Positions 10,977 to 22,870 of a stretch of DNA of 64,000 nucleotides are shown here, in pieces. Numbering within the stretch: position 1 is the first letter of the stretch; each line of letters starts with the position of its first letter. Source of the stretch: Poa pratensis (lineage: Eukaryota; Streptophyta; Magnoliopsida; Poales; Poaceae). The notes below the pieces were generated by a model that was given only the letters and a program-made list of their open reading frames with translations, made no database searches and had not been told where the DNA came from. A program made the translations under genes and the position numbers. The stretch spans positions 45,528,030 to 45,592,029 of the forward strand of contig CAMZMU010000062.1 in the NCBI GenBank assembly GCA_947311845.1, written 5' to 3'.

Positions 10977-13900
10977 ATGGACAACAATAAGCTGGGCTAT
11001 AAGATAGATGATGCGCTTCAAGAGCTTGAGATGCTGACAGTGAATGCCAAAGAAACCCAGCAGCTTATACTGACAAAAATCCTTGAGAGGAATCAGGCTA
11101 GCGAGTACTTGAGCAAATTCATGAATGGATCCGCAAACATTTCCACCTTCAAGAGAGGCGTTCCAGTAGTGACATATGATGTGGTCCAGTCCTACATTGC
11201 GAGGATCTCAAGTGGCGAGGATTCTTCAATTATATGTGGAGAACGAATCGTAGAACTGCTGAGAAGGTGCGTGTCCAATTCTGCTCCTCTCATAATTAGC
11301 ATTTTTTTTGCAGGTATATGTTAAAGATAGAAAGAAATAACATTATTTTTGTTAGAAATTTGTCAAACCCTACTTCTACTTGGCCTTGATGGAAGTGCCT
11401 TATGTCATTATGGGGCAAGTAGTAGAAATAAATAAACCACTATTTTTAGTTACCGCGAGGCTCCCATCCTAGATTTACTAAACTAATTGGCTGCTTCTGG
11501 CATTTTCCAGGCTCAAAATGCCAAACCAGACTGAATTCATAGTTGGCAGGATAAAAGGATCCCATGCATGCTGTTTTTTTGTTTTCGAAATGCGAGCATA
11601 GCCCTAGCCTCTGCATCATGATGATGCACACGGCTTTTATATTAATACAAAGTTTAAAAGTCACCAAGTATCATATCCCACGCATGCTGTTGACATGTTT
11701 AAGTCTTAAGGACTCATGTGGAGGGATATGTAAACAAAGGAGAATGTTATGCTGTGAAATTCCTCACATGGTTACAAAATGTGACAGCCCTAAAAGGTTC
11801 ATGGCACTGTTCTGTTACATAGTTGAGTAAGATGACCTGTTTAGCCATGTTAATTCGTTCTTAAAAATGGATTCTTAAATAAAAATATAAAATGCTATCT
11901 ATTCATAAATTATTTACATGATATTGTTTCTCGCGTTATTGAATGCATTGTCGATTCTCTGACATGCCGAACCTGTGACACTGAAGAGAATCACCAAGCA
12001 TGGCTTGCTGTTACATGCTGAACACCGGGGTGATTTTGCTTTGCGATTCTCGCATCTGAGGTTCACATATTTAGTCTTCTCACATTGAGCTAATTTGAAA
12101 CTTTCAATTATCCCCTCTGGACAGGCTGAATGACTATTGTGCTAAACACTAATGCTTTCCTATCTCCTCGACTGTGGCATTGTTGCTTACCACGATAGCT
12201 AGCGTGTATGAATTTTTCTGTTCCCTTTCATTTTTCTTAATTCCATATCATATCCAATAGTATATTATATCATGTGGGTTTCTTCAGTGCATATGCTCCC
12301 TACGGAAGGATAGAAATAGACTAGTAGAGCGAATACACCATTAAAAAAATGATCATCAAACTTCGTAGACAAAGTTTTTGGTTCAGACATGAAGACCTTT
12401 TTTTTTCGAGAACACGCAGAATCGCGTGCATATTTTGCACTTTAAGGTGGAAAAAGTAATGGAAAATCTGTCCTGAATAGCTCGAATAGAAACCAGCATA
12501 GCGAGGAACCATAGTCTAACATAAGTAACTAAATAGCGCCTCCAAACAAGATAAAAATTAGCCTACAAACCAAGCATATATAACAGCCTACTAACCACTG
12601 ACGACATACCACAAGCTTCTCTGGGGAAGGCCATGATGTTTTTATCCACGCTCCTTAATTTATCCGTTTTTACCGTACTGAATAAATTTTATGTTAGTAG
12701 CAGTTGTTACTATTTATTTGGTGACCATGCCTTTGTTTTTTTTACCATCATTAATTTATAGTTCCGGAACTTCTCGGGGTGAGCCAAGATTGATGCCAGC
12801 CATCTCAGAGGATCTTGACCGTCGAACCTACCTTTATAGTCTGCTAATGCCCATAATAAACAAGTAAGCTTTTATTTCTTATTTAATTTTTGTGGTTCAT
12901 AACATATCAACTGTTAAGTGCAGGTAGTTTTTATCCTTGCAGTTGACTGTTTCAAAGATAACTTGACTTGTACCTCTGCATAGGCAACCCTACATGTCTT
13001 GAATTAGTTTAACTGCTTTCGTCACTGATTGTATTCATGTCTTATAAACAGAGCTATCACACCGTTTTGCATTTTTGGGTATACTAAGAGTTTTGCTGTC
13101 ATTTTTAACTAACATTTTACTCCTTAATTTAATCTGCAGGTACGTATCTGGCCTTGGTGAAGGGAAGGCCATGTATCTTCTCTTTGTGAAAGCTGAAACA
13201 CTCACGAATTCTGGCATTCCTGTTCGATCAGTCCTCACTAGCTATTACAAGAGCCCTCACTTCCTGCACCGCAAACACGACTTGTACAACAACTACACCA
13301 GTCCTGATGAGGTCATTCTTTGCCCTGACAGCCAGCAGAGCATGTACTGCCAGCTGCTCTGTGGCCTGGTTGAACGCCAGCATGTCCTCCGCCTCGGGGC
13401 AGTCTTTGCCTCGGCGTTCCTTCGGTCTATCACCTTTCTTGAGAAGCACTGGGGTGACCTTGTTAACGACATACGGATTGGTAAACTCAATTCCAGTATC
13501 ACCAACACCGCGTGCCGGTTGGCCATGGTGGGCTTTCTTGCATTGCCCAGCCCAGAGCTAGCTGATGAGCTTGAGGAAATCTGCAGCTGTGGGCCATGGA
13601 AGGGGATTCTAGGCAGGCTATGGCCTAATGTCAAGTACATCGAAGCTGTTCTTACAGGCACAATGGCACAATACATCCCCATGCTGGAGTTCTATAGTGG
13701 TGGTAGGATTCCCTTGGTCTGCACCATGTACGCTTCCTCGGAGAGCTATTTTGGTGTCAATCTGAGGCCACTGTGCAAACCAACTGATGTGTCTTACACC
13801 ATCCTCCCAAACATGGCCTACTTTGAGTTCATACCTTTGGAGGATGGCCTCAGGGTGACGGATGATGAGGAGACGGTGGAGAATCACAAGCTTGTCGATC

Positions 13901-15004
13901 TGGTTGATGTCAAGATTGGATGCTACTATGAGCTTGTGGTTACTACATTTTCTGGTAAGAACGCCTCCTGTAAAATATCGCAAATTTTCTTGGAGTAAGC
14001 CTGTCCATATGGAGAATTTGAGAACCATATCAACTTTCGTTCAATAATATGACTCTTTATTTTTCCGCCAATACATATATATGTTGATATTGATATTGAC
14101 CAAAGTGGATTGAAACCTGACTTTTCTGAACATAAAATCTGTGGAAACAGATGTATTTCGGCCTAATGAAAAAAAAAGAGTACTTCTACTGTGGTACATC
14201 AGAGTAGAAAAATGAATGATTTGATTGCTGTCGCTGCCACCGCGATAAACATTGCAGATGCATATGTAATAGAATTATATGATGTGTTATTATATTTATA
14301 ACTTAAATATGGAAAGTTGCAGCTCTTCTACTGTGGTACATCAAAGTAGAAAAATGAATGGCATGATTGCTGCCAGCACGATAAACATTACGGATGCATA
14401 TGTGTGTCAAAAACGTTGAAGTTCTATTTTTGGCCCAGGTCTTTACAGGTATAGGGTCGGCGATGTGCTTCAGGTCACAGGCTTCTACAACTGTGCACCA
14501 CAGTTCAAATTCATCTGCCGGAGAAACGTCATACTCAGCATCGATTCTGACAAGACCAACGAGGAGGATCTTCACAATAGTGTCACCCGTGCCAAGAAAG
14601 TCCTTGAGGATCGAAACTACATCCTCCTGGAGTACACTAGCTACACAGATACATCCACTGTCCCTGGACACTATGTGCTCTTCTGGGAAATCAAGTCCAC
14701 CTGCGAAGGCGTAATGCCTCTCGATGCTCAGCTCCTCGAGAGCTGCTGCATCTCTGTGGAAGAGTCACTTGACTACATCTACAGGCGCTGCAGAGCCCAT
14801 GACAAGTCGGTAGGCCCACTGGAGATACGATTGGTTGAGGCTGGTGCTTTTGATGCTCTGATGGATTTGTTGGTCAGTCAAGGCAGCTCTATTAACCAGT
14901 ACAAAACCCCAAGATGCATCGAGTCTGGTGGCGCGCTGAAGCTGCTGAACTCCAAGGTCATCGCTTCCTTCTTCAGCCCCCGGGATCCTGAATGGACTAT
15001 GTAA
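10977..15004 (+). CDS. GH3 family acyl-acid amido synthetase, copy 1
   Basis: GH3 enzymes adenylate indole-3-acetate, jasmonate or similar acids and conjugate them to amino acids, lowering or activating hormone in the cytosol. Exons are 10977-11266, 12762-12863, 13140-13954 and 14439-15004, all GT-AG, joining in frame to 590 residues, the usual GH3 length. ATP/AMP motifs are present: SSGTSRGE (97-104, split by the first intron), YASSESYFG (328-336) and YRYRVGDVL (405-413). LLYSLLMP-like, TSYYKSPHF and FEFIPL segments resemble the IAA-conjugating group II rather than JAR1. The usual Cys in YASSECYFG is Ser here. I start at ATG 10977 (MDNNKLGY), since the longer frame would need a TTG. The exact paralogue is not assigned. 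Confidence 0.92.
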
Positions 15005-18000
15005 GCTTTCAGGTAATAGTAGCTACTGTCTTTGATCAGTTGGAGTATTTAATTTCAGTTTCACCGTGTACTGAAAAAGAATAGGATTTCCAGCATCGAC
15101 CGCTGCTTGCACTCAATAGTTCTGAATTTCTAAGGTTGAATTCGTTCTGTTGAATTCTTCAGACTAAGAATAATTACGTACATCTGCATAGTAGAATTTA
15201 AAAGGTGTCTCCAACTGTCTGAGCCAGTGCGCAAGGAGAGGAAAATCATTTGCTGCAATTCACACACAAAATAATTTATATATGGAAAACACCTCTTTTC
15301 CGTGGTTATTCGTGGCAACAAACAGCTTCATTGTTTCGCATCAACCGACTTCATTGTCTAGGAGAGCCTCAGTTCTATAGTCTGGTCATACCGGCCTTCT
15401 GCTTGCTTGGATAAGAATACTTCTGCTACTTGGCTTTTAATTTGGAGAATCACTTATACGTGAGCTGTTTTACCAAGCCTGCAGAAAAATGAAACAATGG
15501 CCGAGTTTTGCTACTCTTTGTACTAGTATGATTTGCTGGTCTGAGCTGAATGCTGAAAATTTGTTCTATCGAGGATGGCATTTCTGCACCCCGAGTGAAC
15601 AGTTTTTTTTTAAAGAATCTTCAAAATTATCTGTTTTTTTTATATAAAATGTTCATGTTGGTATGTCTGCAAAGTTTTATGAAGAAAAGACATATGGGGC
15701 GCTCTGAAAAAAATAATAATGGTGCCGAAAAAAAAACAATTCTCGGTACACCGAATTTGTCTTTTTGAGCATGTCCCTTTCTGATAAAACTTTGTGTGCT
15801 CACATACAACATGGATATCTACAAGCGTGATTTTGTTTCCGAATTCTTTGACATTTGAAATGACTTTTTTTTAGCTGGATGCAGATGCACCCGAGCTTAT
15901 CTGCGAATTTTGCCTATAAAACATTTCTTTCCAGTCCAGGAAAGTAGTTTTTTATAGTGCGAGCAGCTGGCTGCCATCTCTTTTTTGTTAGAGTGGATGC
16001 TATAACCTACGTATAAACTCCATCTGTGACTGTCTGTGCCGGCATTGTTGGTACAAGCCCATGAGTCAGATGAGGCCGACTGGACCGCCGGCCCTCGCCG
16101 GTTCAGAAGCTTCATTTCCTCCATGGATTCACTGTCGTCAAGGCCACAAACTTTGAGCCAAGGCACTCCCATCATTATTCCGTCGTCTCAAGGTTAATAA
16201 TCCCACTTGCTTCTGAGCTAAGTCTTGCGAAACTAAAGATCATACTTCGGAGAGCGCAGGAAAGCGAAGCTGGGAGATAGGATATCCGCGTCCCTGATTC
16301 ACTCAATCTACAAGTAGTAGCTTTGCTGCTTTCACGGCCTACACAGCACAAGCATGTCAGCTTTGCCACCCTTTTTCACTCAATCTACCACACTTGTAAA
16401 AGCCATTTGCCATCACCGTCGTACGTGCTCGAATTCGCTCTCGAGTTGAGTTGAGATGAGATGAGATCTCTCGTCGGCGGCGGCGGCGTACCATGCAAAA
16501 GCGTGTCCTGATCATTGCATTAGCTGGTCTGCCTACTCCGCTGCATTGCACTTTTCCAAGCTCAGGGTCCTCCCATCTGCTTCACTCGTACTGAGACTGT
16601 AACCGATTTGCTTGCTAAAGCCTAAAGCTAAAGGAGGCATGCATGTTCAGTGGTCAAACCATGGTGATTGCAACGACTTGGGCATATGTATCCTTTTCGG
16701 GGTGTGCATACACATGCGGCAGGAGAGGTGGTGGGATCATGCTTCGGAGATTAGTATCTACTCCGTAGCTCGTGATGTGGTGGTAAGCATTATGGATGGT
16801 GATGGACCAAGCGACTCACAAGGAAAAGCTAGCCCTGCTTTGTATACTTAAAAAGTAGCGTTATCGTCCAATTTAAATCAAGTCTATCCAGCTCTAGATC
16901 TAATCACAAAATCTTGCCATGTCACACCTCACGTACATCATACATGCATGGTTCGTAAGTGGTTAGCGTGATGGTTGAGGCTGCCTACCCATAAAGATCT
17001 GCGTAGGCTATGGCTTAAGGAAGAAGTGAGCAGTTCATGCCGCCCAAATGGTACATAGGCTTCCCAAAGAGATTAAACGAAGTGTTTACCACTCCATGGA
17101 TGGATGGATCCATCTTCACCCGAACCGCAGAAACGGCATTAAATTTGGGCATCCATCGGCAATGATGCCTGCCCTCTACTCCTGGCATCGGCATTGAATC
17201 TGGGTGGCAGGGGTTGTCCCTCTGCATCGATCGATCGATCGATCACGAGATCCTCGTCTCATCACCTACACATTTGCACCAGCAGAGCTGCAGCTGCTTG
17301 CAGCTGCAGCAGTAGGCGAGTAGGAGTAGTAGTACCACCTGCACGCGAGTATCGCAAGAGACGTACGCTAGCGAACAAAACCCTACGCGCGCGACACCAG
17401 CGAGCGATGCAGAGTGTTGCAGACTCGTCAGTCGCAGGCCACCTGCCACCTGCGCATGTGCCATCATGGCGGCTGCCGCCGGCCATCTCACTGCACCTGA
17501 ACGGCTGATCGTACTGCTACTGCTGCCGGCAGAGCCTGGCGCGAGCGGTCAAAATAACCCGTCGGCGGCACGGCTGGAGGCGCGCGCCGTGTCGTTTCGT
17601 TTCGTCCGTCTGCACGCTGCGCCCCGAGAAGAAGATGGTGCGGGCACGAGACAGCGGAGCGGCGCCCGTGTCACTCGAGTCCTCCGGTTCCGGGGAGTAC
17701 TGTATTTTATACGCTCGCTTCTGCGTTCTGCACGCTGCGCCACACTGGCAGTGGCAGCTAGATTCCGGTAGGCTTGAGTTGACCTGCATCGAGCGGCCGA
17801 TTCCTACTGACAAGAATCAGCGTCATCAATTTTTTCCCCTGGTTTACTGCTGCGCGGTTCGTAGTACCTGCAGTGCAGATAGATGGAAATACGCATGACG
17901 GTGTACGAGGATTGTGAATATTCTGCGTCAAAATCTACGGTTTGTTGAGAGTTCCTTGCTAGTATTTCGAGCTTAGTGACACTGTGGTTACCACAAAGGC

Positions 18001-18429
18001 ATGTCCACCGTACCATGGCTCCGGGAGTCGAGTCTTCAAGAAACAGATTCATATGCACCAAACGTCAACATGTATAGTGATCGTGTATCCCTCTCGATTT
18101 CGTTTTTGTTTCTGCCGGGGCCGGCCGTGTACATGGTGAAGAGGGCATGCACCGTACGGGCAGTGGTGCTGTCAGCCGGCAATTGCAGAGCTGTCTCTCT
18201 GTCGCTGCGTGTATGCATCCGCTATTTCCGTGCTCCTACAGTTTTCCCTTGTACTTCTACTATACCAGGACTATCTCACAATTATTACACCCAACAGTCC
18301 GGGCACCTCTATCTATTTATACCTCTCCAAGGTATACGGTATACCCACCCCCAGGTTGAAAATCATCACATTTGTACCACGCAGGGGGGTTTCATCAAAC
18401 TCTCTACCAAATTCATCCCCACCGATGTA
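15005..18429. other. GH3 downstream region, no gene supported
   Basis: Begins with the GH3 3' UTR. At 15575-15900 there is AT-rich, repeat-like sequence with GGATG...GCACCC(C)GAG at both ends in direct orientation. A GATC microsatellite lies near 17227-17242. From 17280 to 17800 the DNA is GC-rich, with many overlapping frames on both strands and no codon signal. No recognisable protein, tRNA or complete TE was found. The copy at 47764-51188 has the same content. Confidence 0.55.
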
Positions 18430-18550
18430 CTCCCTCCGTTCTAAAATAATTGACTTCCATTTGTGCACATGTGAATGTATCTAGACATGTTACATGTATA
18501 GATACATTCATATTTGGACAAATGGAAGTCAATTAATCTGAAGTACAGAG
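18430..18550. mobile_element. Stowaway-type MITE, decayed right end
   Basis: Left end CTCCCTCCGTTC after TA. The inner arms GACTTCCATTTGT and ACAAATGGAAGTC are perfect inverted repeats. The outer right arm has decayed to AAGTACAGAG instead of AACGGAGGGAG. It is the same family as the intact element at 32957-33079. The copy lies at 51189-51309. Confidence 0.8.
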
Positions 18551-18664
18551 GCTCCGATGACCAGAGGTGGTGAGAAGGGGATGGTCATGGCGTAGTCGTT
18601 GTTTGACCGAGTGACCGTCAAGTAGCGATCATCTTATTTACGATGCACGATGTTTTGACTCATA

Positions 18665-18979
18665 GGTGTAGATGCACCCGTTGTGAAAAATGCATTTTAG
18701 ATGAATTTTAAAATATAAATAATTCCAATCAAAAATTCTGGGTGTAGATCCGGACATGCTATGCCACACACAAAGTTTCGCGAAAAAAAGATATTTTCCG
18801 CGGCCTGTGTAAAAGGTCAAACGAATATCTCCCGAAATATCATTTTGGGGCACCAAAGTTTATCTCTTTTACACGGGAATTTTGCGTGTGAACATAGAAT
18901 GTACGGATGTAGACTGAAATTTTTGTTTGAATCTTTTGACATTTCAAAATTACTTTAAATAGTGGGTTGTATCTACACC
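18665..18979. mobile_element. MITE-like inverted-repeat element
   Basis: About 315 bases bounded by GGTGTAGATGCACCC and its near-inverse GGGTTGTATCTACACC, AT-rich, without coding sequence. Target duplication is not clear, so the superfamily is not assigned. A further hairpin-like segment with TAAGCCACC and GGTGGCTTA arms lies at about 19087-19262. The copy lies at 51424-51738. Confidence 0.5.
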
Positions 18980-20019
18980 ACAGATTAACCTTATTTACGT
19001 CGCTTTTAAGGTTAGATCAAGCATGTTGGGACCTGAGAATGAAAGTCAATGGCGCGGCTGGGGCTTTGTCATCGTTGTCCAACAAATTAAGGCCCAATTC
19101 TTTTCTCAAATTAACAAATAAGCCACCCTTCCCAGCTTCTCCCATAAACCGCCTAACTTATTAGGCGAGGCTTTAAGTTTAGTTATGCCATAACTATTTT
19201 AGAAGTTCCAAGTAATAAGCTAGGTGGCTTATGAAAAAAAACTGGAGAGGGGCAACTTAAGGGCTGGTACCGGCAGTACTAATTTAAATTTTAAAACAGC
19301 TCCTTGCCCTACTGATTTGACCACCAGAGTTCCATCATCACGGAGCACCCCTAATCAAATTAAGCAGAGTACGGAGTACCACAAGCAATGCATACAAGAA
19401 TCATAATTGCGTTAGTACAAAGTGACAACTCTGTGAAATCATACTTTACTTCCCAGGACAATCATCATACTCCAGCTTGTGAGCCAACATGCCAGCTTAA
19501 TGACCCTGTCCAAAGGCTATTAATTCTTTGCCAAAGTGACCCACTTTCACTGCCCTACCAACATCAGCTTCTGAAAAATTGTAATCAGCACCAACCAAAT
19601 TCAGATGCTGCAGAATAACCCAATTTCTACACAACTTCTTACTACTACTTGTAGGTTGAATTCACTGTGAATTTTTGCATCAGAGGTTATTTTGTAAGCA
19701 TGAACACGATACGAATGTTGCAACATTGTCCATGTACCAAAAACTATTTTTCAAACTGATATTAGTTTGGAGATTATAGAAATAGGCTAGCAAAAAAACA
19801 AATTACTAGAATATTCATGTCATTACATGAAGAGCTAATTAACATAAAAATTATCAAGAAAAAATGCTGGTCAATAAGAGCTTTGACCACCTAATTTACA
19901 GTACTCCACTCCACTCTACCCAGTAACCACTGAGACGAGGCTTCTATTACGACGTCCTCCGTTTCAACAAACTCGATCATCCCGTGCCGGCGGCAGCCAG
20001 CGAGGCGGCGGCATCCGCG
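18980..20019. other. Intergenic between GH3 and HIPP, no gene supported
   Basis: AT-rich. It contains the weak inverted-repeat segment at about 19087-19262 and the probable 3' UTR of the minus-strand HIPP gene near 19900-20019. Nothing else recognisable. Confidence 0.5.
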
Positions 20020-21215
20020 TCACATGAGGCTACAGGAGTTGGGGTTCTCCTCGTTGAACATGTTGTACGTCTCCTGCGGCGGGGACGACCGCATGCCCGG
20101 CGGCCCGTACATGTACTCCGGCGGCGGTGGTGGCATCATCATCGGCGGGTACGGCGAGTACCCGTACGGGATGTGCGGCGGCGGCGGCATTGGCTGCATG
20201 GACACTACCGGCGTGGGCGCGTAGTACGACACGCTCGCGCTCGGCTGCGCCATGTTGTAGCTCATCACCGGCTGCGGCGGGTAGTACGGGAACGCTCCGC
20301 CGTACGGGCGATCCGGTCCCTGCACGGGCTGCATCGCCTGTTGTGGCTGTGGCTTTGTCTTCGGCTGCTGCTGCTGCTGCGGCGGCGGCTTTTCCGCAGT
20401 GGTGTTCCCATCGCCAACGGCGTCCTTCTGCTTGTTCTTCTTCTTTCCCTTCTTGCCGCCCGCCTCCTCGGCGTTGCCTTCTTTGGCCGGCGGCTCAGGC
20501 GAGCCCTTCTCCTTCTTCTCAGGCACCTCGCTCTCCTTCGCTTCGTCCTTGAGTTTCTTCGCCTCGGCTTTCTTCTCCGAGAGCGTGACCTCCTCCTCCG
20601 GCTTCTTCTCTGTACTCTTGCCCTTCTCCGGCTTCTTCTCCGAGCTCTCCGGCTCAGCCTCCTCCACCACTTTCTTGGTCTTCGTGTCTGCCTTATCGGC
20701 GCCCTTGCCGCTCTTCCCCGCGGACGGGGCGACAACCACCTCCTCGGGCTTCTCCTTGTTGGCCTCGGCGGCGGCCGGCGCCGGCACTGGCCAGAGCGCG
20801 GCGTGCTTGCCGGACTTGAGCAGCCGCCTGAGGAGCGCGTCGGCGGCCACGCTGCCGGTGACCGTCACCTTGTGCTGCGCCGCGTCGATCGTCACCTTGT
20901 ACACACCTAGTAATTGTACACACACAGACAGTCGATCAATCAAAACACTCCCAAAATAAGGAACTTGAGCACCAATCGTCGTTCTTGAACTTGCAGGGAA
21001 AACAGAGGCGCACCTTCGATGGCGAGGAGCACCTTCCTGACCTTCTTCTTGCAGCCCTCGCAGTGGATGGAGACCCGCAGCACGGTGGTCTGCAAAGGCG
21101 GCACCAGCAATGTCAGCAAAACCGCCTAGCTAGCTGGCGAGGAAGAAGACGACGTTCGTTCTCTTTTCTTTTCGCTCACCGTGTACTGCAGTGGCTCTGC
21201 TTCCCCTGACGCCAT
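20020..21215 (-). CDS. Heavy-metal-associated isoprenylated plant protein (HIPP), copy 1
   Basis: HIPPs bind metal ions through an HMA domain and are anchored to membranes or partners by a C-terminal prenyl group. Minus-strand exons are 21180-21215, 21014-21089 and 20020-20906, with GT-AG borders, giving 332 residues. The HMA domain spans about residues 13-75 with the metal-binding CEGC at 22-25, followed by KKKVRKVLLAIEGV. Residues 80-215 are rich in Lys, Glu and Pro. The C-terminal third is Pro/Tyr/Met-rich (PPPPP, YGYSPYPP, polyQ). The protein ends CSLM, a CaaX box whose final Met favours farnesylation. The start is the ATG at 21215 (MASGEAEPLQYT). Upstream frames on the other strand are shadows of this biased composition. 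Confidence 0.92.
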
Positions 21216-21397
21216 GGAAAGATATGTAGAGAGGTAGGAACAGGTTAGCTTCGAGTGGGGAAGGAGCTGGCTGGGGTCCGTCGCGTGAGCTAGCTGCTGA
21301 GCTCGGTGGCGGCGGCTGGCGGCTGGCCTGGCCCGGGTAGCTTCTGGTGGGAGTGGCAAAGGGAAAGAAAGAGGCCTTGCTCAACTAGGCAGCTAGA

Positions 21398-21405
21398 CTT
21401 TTATA
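21398..21405 (-). promoter_or_regulatory. TATA box of HIPP copy 1
   Basis: TATAAAAG on the minus strand, about 185 bases upstream of the HIPP ATG. The copy is at 54157-54164. Confidence 0.55.
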
Positions 21406-22009
21406 ACGGTGAACGAACAAGTGTAGGCCGTCACTGACGCGCGGGCCCCGGTGTACAGGTACCACGTCAGCCCGGAAGGAACTGAACCACCACCCGGCTA
21501 GCTCGCGAGCGGTTTGGCAGCGACGGTGACATCAGAACCACACCTCCACATCATTGCAGCATTGATCGATGATGATCTAGCATGTCTTCTCCATGATGTG
21601 CTCCATGATTTCACCACCACTGCTAATATTTGGTGAAGATACTCCGATCTCGATAAGGATCCCGAATTGTGCAAGGCCACATCTATACTGTGTAATTTGC
21701 CTTCAGAAAGCAGACATCGTGTCCTGGCTCCTGGGGGAGTGACGTGCAAACGGCACTTTGCTCATAACTAATCTGGCTGCTGCTGCAGTGTTGGGTGAGG
21801 AGTTTGACAGGTCATTAGATAGGCCAACAACAACTTAGCAGCAGGACCCAAATGTGCAAAGGTGATTTTCATAATGCAGCGTCATGGTGTGCTGTGCATC
21901 TAAGTACTAACTAGGGTTCCTTTCATAAGCAGCGTCATGGTGTACATCTAAGCGTCCATCTCTGTACGGCCCTCCAAGTAAGATTATATCACCTTCTCTG
22001 TAGAGCTCG
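21406..22009. other. Intergenic upstream of HIPP, no gene supported
   Basis: Probable HIPP promoter region. It contains a short near-repeat of GCAGCGTCATGGTGT (about 21876 and 21930). No coding or TE signature was recognised. Confidence 0.5.
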
Positions 22010-22870
22010 CTGAGCTTATTGCCATCCGTCAGATTTTACAAGTTTTGGGGGACGTCACTGCCTCACTGGCCTGTACGCAAATATTGCGAAAAGGGATTTT
22101 TTTTTCCCCTATCCATTGTGAGGGCATCGACCTGCAGGATCTCACCACCGTCTTCCTCGCAAAGATTGCTTCTTTCATGGGGGAAAACTTGGGACTTCCT
22201 TTGCATTTCCGCTGGCTGCCGAAAATCGACTTCCAACCCCTCGTTGATAAGGTTGTCAAACGGCTGCAAGGATGGAAAGGGAAAGAATCTCACGCGCGCT
22301 GGAAGGGTCGTGCTCGCAAGATCCCGTCACCATGACCATTGTGATCTACCATAGTGCAGTATCGCCGCTTCCAAAATTGGTCCAGAAGAAAATCGACAAG
22401 TACACGAGATGTTCATATGGAAGGGGGACTATATCGCTTAAACTTTTTAAGTAATAAAAACTCCCTTTATCGAAAAAAGGAAGGGGGACGATGCTGAAAA
22501 CACCAATGGGGATCACTCAGACCTCTCGTTAATTTGAAAACTATTTGTGCCCCCAAGAAGTGGGGTGGCTTGGTGGTGACCGACCTCGAGCGCTTCGGAA
22601 CGGCCCTGCGGGTCCATTGGCCATGCTACCAATGGACGGACCAGAGCGACCTTGTGTAGGATCCAAGCTGCCATCCAATAAGGCCGACATGGCCCTCTTC
22701 CATGCCAGCGCCACCATTTCCATCGGAGACGGGGCAAAGACAAGTTTCTCGATAGACAAGTGGATTGAGGATACCACATTATGAGAGCGAGAGCGCCTCA
22801 ATTCTTTAAAATTGCTACCAGAAAGAACCGCACTGTTAACCATGACGTGGGGTTACCACGGCAATACCCA
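22010..22870 (+). pseudogene. LINE reverse transcriptase C-terminal remnant
   Basis: Non-LTR retrotransposon ORF2 fragment. Readable stretches typical of plant LINE ORF2 after the polymerase core are LGLPLHFRWLPKIDFQPL, VDKVVKRLQGWKGK, MFIWKGDD, PKKWGGLVVTDLERFGTALR, ATISIGDG and KNRTVNHDV. They lie in different frames with stops between them, so it is dead. Both ends of the element are missing or unrecognised. It also carries a 49-base secondary insertion at 22430-22478. It is followed to about 23260 by another repeat-like segment with an AGCCTTTATATAGG TATA-like motif, possibly LTR-derived. The copy lies at 54769-55629. Confidence 0.8.
22430..22478 (+). mobile_element. 49-base retroposed tail with 11 bp target duplication
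   Basis: The segment ends TTTATCGAAAAAA and is flanked by the direct repeat GGAAGGGGGAC (22419-22429 and 22479-22489). Removing the segment and one repeat restores an open reading MFIWKGDDAENT in the surrounding LINE, as expected for that position in LINE ORF2. This looks like an extremely 5'-truncated LINE/SINE insertion. The copy lies at 55189-55237. Confidence 0.75.

Noticed and set aside
15575..15905. Possible MITE downstream of GH3
   Set aside because: The similar ends (GGATG...GCACCCGAG) are in direct rather than inverted orientation, and no target duplication was found.
17227..17242. GATC tandem run
   Set aside because: An ordinary short microsatellite. Repeated-spacer structure needed for a CRISPR array is absent here and everywhere in the window.
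20907..20943. Extension of the HIPP third exon upstream (reads IDRLSVCVQLLG)
   Set aside because: This is intron sequence. The AG acceptor at 20907 joins the HMA domain in frame with the exon that carries CEGC.
19984..20959. Long plus-strand frames (308 and 186 codons) across the HIPP gene
   Set aside because: Arg/Leu/His- or Ser/Phe-rich low-complexity translations, explained as the reverse complement of the Lys/Glu/Pro-rich HIPP exon.
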